Origin: Rhodospirillales bacterium
GTDB lineage: Bacteria > Pseudomonadota > Alphaproteobacteria > Rhodospirillales > Defluviicoccaceae
Length of the DNA stretch: 64,000 nucleotides
Assembly: GCA_016712375.1 (NCBI GenBank)
Contig: JADJRE010000043.1
Coordinates: 1-64,000, forward strand
Reading direction: 5' to 3'
In this document: piece after piece, positions 32,324 through 41,317 of the stretch
Layout of the letters: each line of letters starts with the position of its first letter
Numbering within the stretch: the first letter of the stretch is position 1
Notes under the pieces: generated by a model
The model's input: only the letters and a program-made list of their open reading frames with translations
Told to the model about the DNA's origin: nothing
The model's database searches: none
Position numbers and translations under genes: made by a program

Positions 32324-32772
32324 ATGCCTGCCAACTCTTTTGACGATGCCATCGAGGTCGTCCGCAAGTACGCGCTCCAGCAGTTCAACAACGCGTTCGG
32401 TCAGATAACCTCCTCGGCAATTCACCACCTCCGGCCTCGACGCCAGAGCAGAAGAGGAAGCACGCCGCCGACCTGGCCAAAGCGCAAAACGAGATGGCGG
32501 CCGCCCTCCAGCAGCTCGGACACGTGGAGGACATGATCTCGGAGAAGAGGGGCCGGGTGGGCTACGACGCCCTGGTGACCCTGATGGTGAATACCCAACT
32601 GGCCGCTACCGACGCGTACGACAAGCTTGAGGATTTGACAAAAGCTGTCACCCCGAGCGCGGAGGAGCAGCAGCGCATCACCATGCTCACCAACCTGCTG
32701 CGCGCCCTGGCGCGCCTTTCTCCCGCTCCGATCTGGCAGAAGACTGCGACGCCCACCGGCACGGCCGGTTGA
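32324..32772 (+). CDS. small helical protein downstream of the second eCIS-core gene (one frameshift)
   Basis: ATG 32324 opens MPANSFDDAIEVVRKYALQQ...; the frame shifts near 32430-32450. The rest (EQKRKHAADLAKAQNEMAAALQQLGHVEDMISEKRGRVGYDALVTL...) is strongly helical and ends at 32772. Joined it is about 149 residues, without membrane segment or Cys. It lies 68 bp after the effector-like gene on the same strand, a place where immunity, chaperone or adaptor genes could sit. I recognise no family. Confidence 0.55.
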
Positions 32773-33610
32773 GCCGGCCCGACTCTGTGCATTAACAGCC
32801 CGTGGTGGAAGTCGTTCTCAGTGGACGTAGGACCCTCCTGAGAACGACTCGCCGGTGGTCGGAATCCGTCCACCGCACGCGAGCGATGCTGCCAGTGCGG
32901 GGCCTGAGCGGGTGCATGAGCTCCAGACAGCACCAACTGCAATGAACCATTCCACAACGCGTTGAAATAATAGCAAAAAAACAGCGAAGGTTAGATCCGG
33001 GTTCCCGCCGCTCCGCCAATATCCCTACCCGGAACGCTCTCCCACCCGATCCGCCGGCCGGAAAAACGCGTGGTTTCAAAGGCGTTTGCTGCCGCGCTTG
33101 GCAACCACGCCGCCCGGTCGAGGCTCCTCACGTTCTCTCTTTAGACCGGCTTCTCCGGAACCTGGGAACTGCGCCAGTTTAGTACCCAGCTTGCGATCTC
33201 ATTGTTCTCAATGGCTTGGAGGACCGCTGGCTGAGTACCATTTCGAAAGCGCGATTGCTATGTGGAACCGTCTGGAAACGTCCATCGGGAGGCGTGCCAC
33301 ACACTCCATATTTCCCTCGCCGAGGCGCGAATGAAAGAAGCGGACGTCGGCGGCGGCGGGAAGCGACGGTCATTGGGGCCCATCGACCATGCTTGGAGTC
33401 TTTTATCGGTCGACCCGATGCGGCGCCGACGATGAAGCGGTGTCCAGCCAACTTCCACAGGAGCCGAAAGCAACTGCGCCCGATCTCCATCCGTCAGGTC
33501 GGTTATCTCGCCCGCAGAAGGCACGCTTTGACTTGTGGCCATGATGTTGCCTTTCCATGGCGGAAACACAGGCGATTCCCCATCCCGAGGGTCAAGGGGA
33601 AGCGGCATGT
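32773..33610. other. intergenic stretch between eCIS and CRISPR-Cas loci
   Basis: No convincing gene was seen in about 840 bp. A minus-strand reading of about 95 codons (MATSQSVPSAGEITD..., 33542 down to about 33258) has no recognised motif and is probably chance. The stretch holds the inverted repeat at 32811-32848 and an A-rich patch at 32960-32985. It separates convergent units: the eCIS plus-strand genes end on the left, and csb2 (minus) ends on the right. Confidence 0.5.
32811..32848. repeat. perfect 11-bp inverted repeat (possible terminator or element end)
   Basis: GTCGTTCTCAG at 32811-32821 and CTGAGAACGAC at 32838-32848 are exact inverse complements with a 16-nt loop. No T-tract follows on either side, so this is not a textbook terminator. 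A shorter hairpin, GGCCGG/CCGGCC (32763-32768/32774-32779), overlaps the stop codon of the small upstream gene. Together they could end transcription between the eCIS and cas units. Confidence 0.5.
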
Positions 33611-35203
33611 TCAAGCCTCGCCATCGGCACGGAACAGTCCCAGCGCGAAGTGGCAGCCCCAGCCAATCGCGATCGGGCCGGCAACCGGCTGTGAAAAAGT
33701 GAGCTTGAAGAAGCCTCCTGCGGCATCGGGCTGGCGACCGCCCCGGTTGCCGCGGGTGCGCGCGAAATCCAGCGGGCTGCGCCGCCGACCGTCCGTGCCA
33801 AGCTGCGTCGCAAAGCGATAAGGACTGTCCGGGTCCGTCAAGGAGGAGACTTCAGGAGCCAGCATGCCGGGAAAGCGTCGCTGCCATTCCGTCGCGATCT
33901 GCTGGTCGTAGCTCTCGACCAGTGCCTCGAACGAAGCCGGGCTGCGTTTGTCGAAGCGCGGCTTCAGGTAGGGAGTGACCGACTGCCATATCCGGGCAGG
34001 CCGCATCAGGGCGCTGTCGAAGAAGGCTTCCGGCGCCGCAATATCCTCCAGTGCCACCCGCCACTCTTTGCGGCCCCGCTCGCCGTCGTCGTCCGCTCTG
34101 CCGTGAGCCAGCCACAGCTGGGTCAGACCGTCGAGGCGAAATCGGGCCGCATCGGAGAACCCCGTCCGGCAGTACACTACCAGATGATCGATGAGACCGT
34201 CGCCATCGGCGTCTTCCGGCAGGTAGAACGCGTGCGCGTGCTCCGGATCCTCGCGCAGCGGCCCGTTTTCGTCCCGTCCAAGCAGCTCCACCGGCGTCTC
34301 GGCCGCCGCACCCCTGATCAGCGCCCAGCGGGCGATCTCCGCGATCCTCAGCGTCTCCTCGATGCGGGGTCGCGGCCGGCCAGCGAGCACGAAGCGCGCT
34401 GCTTCCGGTGAGCCCAACTGGCGGCGATCGGCACGTGGTTTCCGGACTCCCACCCTGGGTAGCGGACCGACGCGCGGCCGGTCGTAGACGATCTGACGAA
34501 GCGGTGGCGGGCTCGACCAGCCGGCCTGTTGCCACTGACCGGTGTCGATCGCCAGCGCGTCGGCGAGTCGCTCCGGCAATGTCATCTCCAGGCGGGCGCG
34601 CTTACCTTTCGGCACAGTGGCCAAGTCAGCCAGCAGTCGGGACCGCTGGTCGCTCCACTCCTCTGGGGACCACGCGGCGGCGAGGTCCACCGACACCACC
34701 TCTTGTCCGGTACACAGCCTGCTCGACCGGGGGTAGGCATTGACCTCGCCGTCCCAGTCGTCAGCAATGCGACCTTCCGCCCAGCTCTCGGCCCGCCCCA
34801 GGTAGCCGATCCGGGGCAGCAGGTGCGCCACCAGCCCTCGCTGATCCGCGCTCAGGTCCATCTCCGGCCACGCACACACCACCTCCGCGTCGCGTTCCAG
34901 CCGCAGAAACCCATCGTAAATCAGCTTCTTGTCGACCGGCGCCGGCATATACGCGCGCACGTGTGAATGAACGCCCTCCGGTAGGTGATACACCGGCGGC
35001 GTGGCGGCGAGTGCGTCGATCAGCGCATCGAGCACGGGCTTCGGATATCGCTCTTGATCCGCCTTCCGCCACCAGGTGGCGAGCAGCGTCCGCAGAACAC
35101 GTACCGGTTCCGGTGGCCACGCGACGTCCGCCTCGTTGGCGTGCCGGCCCCACGGCGTCGCGTGATAGCGCCCCGTGGGGAACCGGAAGGCGAAGGCGAT
35201 CAT
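33611..35203 (-). CDS. csb2: type I-G CRISPR protein Csb2 (Cas5-Cas6 fusion type)
   Basis: 530 residues from the ATG at 35203, chosen because it overlaps the csb1 stop as ATGA. The N-terminus (MIAFAFRFPTGRYHATPWGRHANEADVAWPPEPVRVLRTLL) is the signature of the Csb2/GSU0054 family. HVRAYMPAPVDKKLIYDGFLRLERDAEVV...GYLGRAESW supports it. In subtype I-G this subunit replaces separate Cas5 and Cas6 and should process pre-crRNA and cap the crRNA 5' handle. It ends with GCHFALGLFRADGEA. It is the last gene of cas3-csx17-csb1-csb2. Confidence 0.9.
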   Translation of the reverse strand: MIAFAFRFPTGRYHATPWGRHANEADVAWPPEPVRVLRTLLATWWRKADQERYPKPVLDALIDALAATPPVYHLPEGVHSHVRAYMPAPVDKKLIYDGFLRLERDAEVVCAWPEMDLSADQRGLVAHLLPRIGYLGRAESWAEGRIADDWDGEVNAYPRSSRLCTGQEVVSVDLAAAWSPEEWSDQRSRLLADLATVPKGKRARLEMTLPERLADALAIDTGQWQQAGWSSPPPLRQIVYDRPRVGPLPRVGVRKPRADRRQLGSPEAARFVLAGRPRPRIEETLRIAEIARWALIRGAAAETPVELLGRDENGPLREDPEHAHAFYLPEDADGDGLIDHLVVYCRTGFSDAARFRLDGLTQLWLAHGRADDDGERGRKEWRVALEDIAAPEAFFDSALMRPARIWQSVTPYLKPRFDKRSPASFEALVESYDQQIATEWQRRFPGMLAPEVSSLTDPDSPYRFATQLGTDGRRRSPLDFARTRGNRGGRQPDAAGGFFKLTFSQPVAGPIAIGWGCHFALGLFRADGEA

Positions 35204-36192
35204 GTCGTCTTCTTGCCTTTCGTCCAAGTAACGGTGGTCACCCGCGGGTCGGCGAACTGTCCGGCCTTGCCGACAGCCTCGATCAGTGCCGGGAGCTCCT
35301 CCTCCAGCTCCGCGAGCGACGGCAGGACGAACTTCTCTTTCGGACGGGTGACCCCGAGTCCCAGGAGTTCGAGATCGCAGGCCGTCCGCAGCCGCAGACC
35401 GACCGCGAGGAAGCGCCGGATCTTGAACAGCGCGAGCGCGGTCAGCAACCGCTCCGCCGGCTCGCCCAGCCCGAAGCAGCGGATCTGTGCGAGATCGAGG
35501 TTGAAGTAGGCGGTAATCCTGTCGGCGGTGAACTCGTCGCGGGAGAACGGGACGTTGCCGTAGCCTTCCTTTGATCCACCACCTTCCGACTTACCCGACG
35601 CATCGACCCGGTCGTTCTTGACACCACCGCTGGACACCACGCCAACCTTTTCGGCTTCCACGAATGCCGATAAGGCGCGGGGCGAACGGATCACGCCTGC
35701 GATGCTTTCCAGGAAGAAACCGTGAAGAAGCGAGTTCGGGTCGAATTTCAGCATCGCGGGGTAGACTTTGTGCCGCATGTCGATCGGGCGCTTTACCTTC
35801 TCGTCATAGGCGATCGCACCTTTGAGACTTGGGAACCATTCCGAGTTCTCGATGTAAGGCGAGTTTAAGCGGTGTGCCTCGAGCACGGAATTGGTCAGTC
35901 TGGTGCCGCTACCATCCTGCACCTTCACCAGTGGTAAGCTCTTGAGGGGGGCGACCCAGTCGTCGGCGACCTCGTCCCAGCAGACGGCTTCCAGCCGGTT
36001 AGCGACGCTCTGAGCCGATTCGACGAGCAACATCTCCGTCCCGTCCGGCGCCTTGTAAGTGGCGGCACCGAGGTTGGGAAAGCCCGTCGGCTGAAAGCGG
36101 TGGCCCTGGATCGGCTGCAGCGCCGCTTCGAGAAGCAGGCGCGGGGCGGTCGCGAGCGGCGAAAAATCAAGCGGCATCGGAGTCCTGTTCAT
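35200..36192 (-). CDS. csb1: type I-G CRISPR backbone protein Csb1 (Cas7)
   Basis: 330 residues from the ATG at 36192, in ATGA overlap with csx17. ATAPRLLLEAALQPIQGHRFQPTGFPNLGAATY near the N-terminus and LLVESAQSVANRLEAVCWDE are characteristic of the Csb1/GSU0053 family, the Cas7-type crRNA backbone of subtype I-G (old I-U). A Gly-rich, SPY-like central part (TSSGGVKNDRVDASG...) and AYFNLDLAQIRCFGLGEPAERLLTALALFKIRRFL follow. No frame break. Confidence 0.92.
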   Translation of the reverse strand: MNRTPMPLDFSPLATAPRLLLEAALQPIQGHRFQPTGFPNLGAATYKAPDGTEMLLVESAQSVANRLEAVCWDEVADDWVAPLKSLPLVKVQDGSGTRLTNSVLEAHRLNSPYIENSEWFPSLKGAIAYDEKVKRPIDMRHKVYPAMLKFDPNSLLHGFFLESIAGVIRSPRALSAFVEAEKVGVVSSGGVKNDRVDASGKSEGGGSKEGYGNVPFSRDEFTADRITAYFNLDLAQIRCFGLGEPAERLLTALALFKIRRFLAVGLRLRTACDLELLGLGVTRPKEKFVLPSLAELEEELPALIEAVGKAGQFADPRVTTVTWTKGKKTT

Positions 36193-38454
36193 CTGTGCGC
36201 AGGTTGGGATAGGCACGGTCGAGAAGGCAGTCGCACGCTTTCGGCGCGATCCGGGAACAGCAGCGCTGCCGCCAGTCGGAGCGGGTCGGAAGGTGGCGCC
36301 GGGGACAGCCGCTCAAACGGTGCCGGCAGCCCGGCGCCCCGCGCCTGCTGCTGCGCCTGCGCCACCGCCTCCGCGGCGCGACCGGCGCGCAGCAGGCGGA
36401 CCAGCGGCAGCGGATCGACGAGCTTCTTTCCCTTCTTGTCCCTGCCGACACCGTCGGGCGCGAACAGCGGCTTTAGCGCCGCGTAGGCGAAGGGGATCGC
36501 GTCGTTACGCAAAGGGTTGGAAGGCGCGCCGCCCCGCGGCTGGACCCAGGCGAGGCCGCTGATCAGCGCGGCGATCCGGTCATCGTCGGTTCTCCGCGCC
36601 AGGAACGCGGCGACGGCAGCGAGCGGGGCGCTGCGCCGGCCCCGCAGCGGCAATTGCTCGGCGTCGTCACCACCATGGCGCTGCGCCTCGATCAGTCGCC
36701 GCTCCAGCACCGCCGCCATGTCACGCAACAGATCGCGCCCGGACCAGACGGCGAACGCCTTTGCTTCCGTCGTGTCCTCCCACTCATCGCTGAAGCGGTT
36801 GGCGGCCAGCGCCGCGAGATGCCTACGGAACGGCAGGCGGAACGTCTGACCTTCGGACCCGGTCCAGGTCGCGTCGAGGCTGGCCAGCGCTTCCGCCAGC
36901 AGGAACTCGGGTGTCCCGTCATTCGCCGCTTCCGCCCACGCCTTCGACAAGTGCGGCGGCGGCGGCAGGCCGTCCTTCTTCCCCCGCAGCTTCGGCCGCC
37001 GGCCGATCTCCAGCGCTAGCGCCCCCAGCGCGATCAGCGCCTCCTGCACGGACTTTTTCGAATCATCGCTGGCAAGCCGGAACAGCGCTTCATCGAGGTC
37101 GCGCTCGAATTTGCATAGACTGGGCGGGAGGTTGGAGTCGCGAACGGTCGTGCGGGCGTGCGACAGCCATCCACGAGCATCCAGTTCGGAAACAAGAGAG
37201 GCGCGCGGATTCTCGCGGACGTGCACGCGGCCGAGCGGCGTGGCCTTTTTCGGGTTCCTAGGTTCCCGTTGCAGCAGCGCGAAACGCTGATACTCGGGAA
37301 TGCCGCGCTGCGATCCGAGCGTGCCCACGGCCACGGCAAATTCAAGCCCATCCTTTGCAGTCTTGCCGTTGACCGATGTCCGCCCCTCGGCGAGGAACGC
37401 CTTGAGTTCGCTCACTCGCGCTGGCCGGGACCAGAGCGGCGCCCAGAACTCGGTGAAGCTCTGGTCGTCAACGCTCCCTGCTGCGCCGCTACCAGCGGTC
37501 AACGCACTTACGGTAAATGGAAAGCTCAGTCGCGCCTCGGTGCTTCCCAGCCGTCGTGTGGCCGCACCGGAGAACAGGACCGATCCCTCCAGCAGAAACA
37601 CGAGATCTGCGGGGTTGAATGGGTGCTGCCCCGAGAATCCTGAGGTGGTGTTCTCTCCGCCCCGCCGGGATCGTATTGTCAAGGTTTTCCAGCGAAAGTC
37701 CGGCGAGAGCGCCCCAGCCGAGGCTCGCTCGGATGAGCGCCGCTGTGCCTGGTTGAGCCTTTCCACTGTCGAAGTCGAACATTTCCTTCAATGCGGCACC
37801 AAAGTTCATACCGAAGTCGCGGCTGCCGTCGTTGCCACCAGAACCGAGCAGGGGCATCTTCATGTCCACACTGCCGATGCGCTGGCAGGCATCGAACCAC
37901 TGAAGTGCCCAATCCGGCGCCTCGGATCGCAAGGTGGCGATCACCGAATCTTTGCAAGTCTTGATCAAGGACAACAGCTCTTTGAGGCGAAGTTTTTCGT
38001 CCGCGGTTAACGTAGTCTTTTTCCGCTCCTTCTCCTGGAGCGGTTTGGCTTCGGCGCGTGCGCGATCTAAGTTAGTGATCACACTGATGCGGCGGTAACT
38101 CTCTACGGAGCGGCGGATCTTCTGAAAACGCGGTCCGGCTGTTTCATAACAGCGCACCAGTTCGGCACCCTGACGAGAAGATTGCTCACCGGACTCCTCG
38201 TCCTCCCCCTCCAGAAAACCTGCCCGGCCGCTCCACGGAGAGATGATCGGGCTCGGTTCGTACCTCTCGACGAAGAAGTTGACCAACTCGTCCTCGCCGA
38301 GCGTCGTCTGCAGGACGAAGCGTTCGTCGCGCCAGAAGCCGCGCGCGATGGGGTCGGCCTGTTCGGCAACCAGCCGGAATACGCCGAGCGCCTTCAGATA
38401 GCTGCCGAGCGGAACCGGCGCGCAGCCGTGCAGCACATGCTCAGACATCGTCAT
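36189..38454 (-). CDS. csx17: type I-G large subunit Csx17 (Cas8 equivalent; one frameshift)
   Basis: Start at 38454 or 38448 (MSEHVLHGCAPVPLGSYLKALGVFRLVAEQADP), the diagnostic Csx17 N-terminus with H-x-L-x-G-C-x-P-x-P-L-x-x-Y-L-K-A-L-G. The frame breaks near 37660, at a CCGGCGGGGCGG run. Beyond it HPFNPADLVFLLEGSVLFSGAATRR..., FTEFWAPLWSRPARVSELKAFLAEGR and LEFAVAVGTLGSQRGI continue the family pattern. Joined length is about 755 residues. Csx17 takes the place of Cas8 for PAM and target recognition. It overlaps cas3 upstream and csb1 downstream. Confidence 0.87.
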
Positions 38455-40858
38455 CGCCCGCTCGCTCCTCCGCGTCCGAGGCGCGCCAGTCGGCGATGCG
38501 CACCAGCGCTTCCAGCCATGCCAGCCGGAACGGGCCGTGCTCTTCCAGCAGCGCCTGCGTCCGCGCCGACCAGCTTGCCCCGCACGGGCCGTCGCCGAGG
38601 CGCATCAGGTCGAGATCGAGCCGCGTTTCCGGCACCACCAGGCCGTCGAGGCGGGTTTCCGGCAGCAGGTCGCCGTGATGAACGCCGCGGGCGAACAATC
38701 CGTCCGTTCCGGCTGGGCCCTGCTCCTTCGGCAGCGCCCGCAACCGCATTCGCACCTTGCCGTGGTGGGCGGCGATCAGGTAGGCGGCGAGGCTGGCCTG
38801 CTCCGACCAGCCCTGCTGCGCGAGGTAGCCCAGCGACGAGGCGAGTTCGTGTCGGAAGTAGCGGCGCTCATCCGGTGCCCGCGCCTTTGCCTGGATCGCC
38901 GAGGGCCACTTGGCCAGCGGCGGCTCGATGCCGTTGCCGAGGGCGTCGCGGGTCTTGGCCACGAACGCCGGATGTGCCTTGCCAAGATCGTGCCATAAGG
39001 CCGCCTCAACGACGGTTTCACGGTCCCGCTTGGGCACGGCCAGCCCCGCGCAGAGCGCTGCGGCGTTGTCGCGGACGTGGGCGCTGTGCTTGGCCAGGCT
39101 GACGCGGACACCCCGCTTTCCTGCGGCGCCGGTCAAACTGTCCGGATCGTCACCAGGCCCGTCTTGGGCCGCCGTCGGCAACACCGTCTCGCAGACGACC
39201 GTCGCTTTCGAATCGGGATCGAACCCCTTCTCGGTGTCGTACCCGCCCGATACGGCGTCGATCCAGATCACCATGCCGGGGAAGACCTCGTCCTTGCCGA
39301 TCCGCCGCCACTGCCTGGCAAGCGGATCGCGCCGCCAGGCACGTGCGCCCCTTCCGAGCAGTCTCTTGGCACCCGCGATCGGCGCCGGGCACAGCTCGTC
39401 GCGGCCCGGCTCCGGCGCGTCCTCGGCTGGATCTTCGCGTTCCGGCAAATGGCGCCAGAACAGCCGGACGTCGGTATCGTCGGCATCGCGGACATAAAGC
39501 GAGATGTCAATGTCGAAGCCTGAAAGGTCGGGGTCGGTGTCGAACAGGTCGAGCAGATCCCGCCTGCGAATGACGTGGCCGCGGCACGGCGCCGACGGTG
39601 CGATCGCCGCCAGATCGGCCGGTCCGCAAGCCTCCAAGCCGGTCAGCTTCTCCCGCGAAAGGCGGAAATCGTCCGAAGTATAAGGTGGCGCGTACGCGTC
39701 GTCGAGGTCGATCCACAGCACGTCCGCCCCGTCCTCGCCGCATTCGCCATAGCGGTTGCAGCGGCCGAAGCGCTGCACCAGCGATGACCAGGGCGCGATC
39801 TCGGTTATCATCAGCGCCGAAGAGACGTCGACGCCGGCTTCCAGCGCCTGCGTCGTCACCAGGATGCGGCCGCCGTTGGCAGGGTCGCCGCGTAGGCGCT
39901 TTGTCAGTCGATCGCGGTCGACCTTGCGGAAGCGGGAGTGCATCAGCAGCCGCTTCACCCCGCCAGCCGCCTGGCCCAGAGCCTCGTACACCGCCTGCGC
40001 CCGCGCCACCGTGTTTAGGAACACGATTGTGTTCTTGCCCGACTTCGCGCGGTCGCGCGCCGCCGCCGCCAGCGCCGAAGTATAGGCCTTCAGCCCTTCC
40101 TTTTTTGCGAGATCATTTGTCGAAACATCGAGGCGACAAAGCCGCTTGCGCGCCCTCCACAAATGGCGCGCCTGCGATAGGTCCGCCTCGGAAAGATCAT
40201 GTGGGCGCGCGGAGTCGGCCGGTGCGAAATCGACCGTCCGCAGCCAGACCGGATCAAGCGTCGCCGACATCCACAGCGTTCCGCAGGGCCGGCAGCTGTT
40301 GAACCGGCGGCGGAAGGCTTCGAGCTGCGCCGACGTCGCCAGGGCTGCGCCGGTCAGCTGAACCTCATCGAACACCCACAGCACGTCGTTGTTGAGCAGC
40401 GCGAAGTCCACCGGCCAGCGATAGCGGGGCGCGCCGTAGCCGCGCATCAGCGCGGCGGAGACGAGTAGATCCTGCGTGCCGATCAGGATCGTCGGACGGT
40501 CCGGCGCAAGCATCCAGGGTGGAATACTCCGCCGGCCGCCGGTCCGCCCACCCATTAGCACGTCGAGCTGGACGGAAATGTTGAGGTGCGACTTGGCGGC
40601 CTGTATCCAATCACGTGCGACCTCCTCGGTCTGCTCTACGAGCGTCCGCATCGGCAGGCAGTAGACCAGCCGGCGCGGTGTCTTCGGGTCCTGCCGCGCG
40701 GTCTTCCACAGCCAAGCCGCCAGCACCGCTGCTGTTTTGCCGAAGCCGGTCGGGACGATCAGGGTTTCCGGCCATGGCTCCTCCGCCAGCCGCTGCTGAT
40801 AGGGGAACGGGACCTGTTCCTTGTCTGGGACTGTCGTGAAAAACGTCTGAAAGCTCAA
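38441..40858 (-). CDS. cas3: type I-G Cas3 helicase with C-terminal HD nuclease
   Basis: 805 residues, intact. The SF2 helicase comes first: Walker A PTGFGKT (residues 36-42), motif II as FDEVQ (about 168), then the C-terminal helicase lobe with NTVARAQAVYEAL..., ILVTTQALEAGVDVS and RFGRCNRYGE. The HD nuclease is C-terminal: HSAHVRDNAAAL, EAALWHDLGKAHP (WHDLGK at 622-627) and AAHHGK (about 695). C-terminal HD order is usual for subtype I-G. The start is TTG at 40858 preceded by AGGGGAG at good spacing; no better ATG is in frame nearby. Confidence 0.92.
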   Translation of the reverse strand: MSFQTFFTTVPDKEQVPFPYQQRLAEEPWPETLIVPTGFGKTAAVLAAWLWKTARQDPKTPRRLVYCLPMRTLVEQTEEVARDWIQAAKSHLNISVQLDVLMGGRTGGRRSIPPWMLAPDRPTILIGTQDLLVSAALMRGYGAPRYRWPVDFALLNNDVLWVFDEVQLTGAALATSAQLEAFRRRFNSCRPCGTLWMSATLDPVWLRTVDFAPADSARPHDLSEADLSQARHLWRARKRLCRLDVSTNDLAKKEGLKAYTSALAAAARDRAKSGKNTIVFLNTVARAQAVYEALGQAAGGVKRLLMHSRFRKVDRDRLTKRLRGDPANGGRILVTTQALEAGVDVSSALMITEIAPWSSLVQRFGRCNRYGECGEDGADVLWIDLDDAYAPPYTSDDFRLSREKLTGLEACGPADLAAIAPSAPCRGHVIRRRDLLDLFDTDPDLSGFDIDISLYVRDADDTDVRLFWRHLPEREDPAEDAPEPGRDELCPAPIAGAKRLLGRGARAWRRDPLARQWRRIGKDEVFPGMVIWIDAVSGGYDTEKGFDPDSKATVVCETVLPTAAQDGPGDDPDSLTGAAGKRGVRVSLAKHSAHVRDNAAALCAGLAVPKRDRETVVEAALWHDLGKAHPAFVAKTRDALGNGIEPPLAKWPSAIQAKARAPDERRYFRHELASSLGYLAQQGWSEQASLAAYLIAAHHGKVRMRLRALPKEQGPAGTDGLFARGVHHGDLLPETRLDGLVVPETRLDLDLMRLGDGPCGASWSARTQALLEEHGPFRLAWLEALVRIADWRASDAEERAGDDDV

Positions 40859-41317
40859 AGCGCCTGCTCCCCTTCAGGCTGCAGCCCGTCCGCTGGCAGC
40901 AGCAGCCAACGCCGGTGTCTCCTCATCCTCGTATACAGGAATGACCCACACGGAGGAAAGCGTGACCGGCTTCACAACACGAGGACGTTGTTGAGGCCGG
41001 CCGCGCTCACGTTGTCAATGAGCCCGCAGCATTGCTGCCGCGGAATATCTTCAGGTTCGATGCGGGTTTCCTCCCGCACTCATACTTCAATGAGGTCGGA
41101 ACGTTACTGCGATGGCTTCTCGGCCATTTTCTGGGCTCCCTTTCGGAGAGCTGCCCGAGCTTGATTGAAGAGCGGCTTTTGTTGGACACTTTACCATGCC
41201 GGTATTCTGCTACGTGATCTGATAACAGACTAGCGGCGTTGTCAGCCCTATAGGTTAGCCTTTAGGGGAGCGCGCACCAGCGCCGCCGTGGCACCGCGCG
41301 CCGGGGGACAACGCATC
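40859..41317. promoter_or_regulatory. divergent cas3 / cas4-cas1 regulatory region
   Basis: A 459-bp gap between divergent cas units with no convincing ORF. It holds the degenerate CRISPR repeats listed separately. TTGGAC...TATTCT (about 41183-41210, plus strand) is a possible promoter for cas4-cas1. On minus a TGTATACGA (-10-like, about 40930-40938) could serve cas3. Both are weak by eye. Confidence 0.4.
41012..41120 (-). ncRNA. candidate crRNA-like RNA: two degenerate CRISPR repeats flanking one 35-nt pseudo-spacer
   Basis: Read on the minus strand, the upstream pseudo-repeat (41084-41120) matches the array repeat at 22 of 37 positions, including a perfect 11-nt run CCTCATTGAAG at its 3' end, the part that becomes the crRNA 5' handle. 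The downstream one (41012-41048) matches at about 30 of 37 and keeps the hairpin: CCGCGGCA / GCAA loop / TGCTGCGG, with one G-T wobble. Between them lie 35 nt (41049-41083), within the 35-40 nt spacer range of the main array. A third, much weaker copy (16 of 37) may lie at 41159-41195, 38 nt further. Orientation is opposite to the main array and the same as cas3. The pattern fits Cas-regulating crRNA-like RNAs (CreR or CreA). Expression and target are unproven. Confidence 0.68.

Noticed and set aside
33258..33542. Minus-strand reading of about 95 codons after csb2 as an extra cas gene
   Set aside because: No Cas motif, and subtype I-G already has its Cas6 function in Csb2.
40941..40960. Sequence ATGA...GGAGGAAA as a target of the 35-nt pseudo-spacer
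   Set aside because: Only 8 contiguous bases match, the spacing of the flanking ATGA differs by 2, and no PAM fits; GGAGGAAA is also a common ribosome-site-like string.
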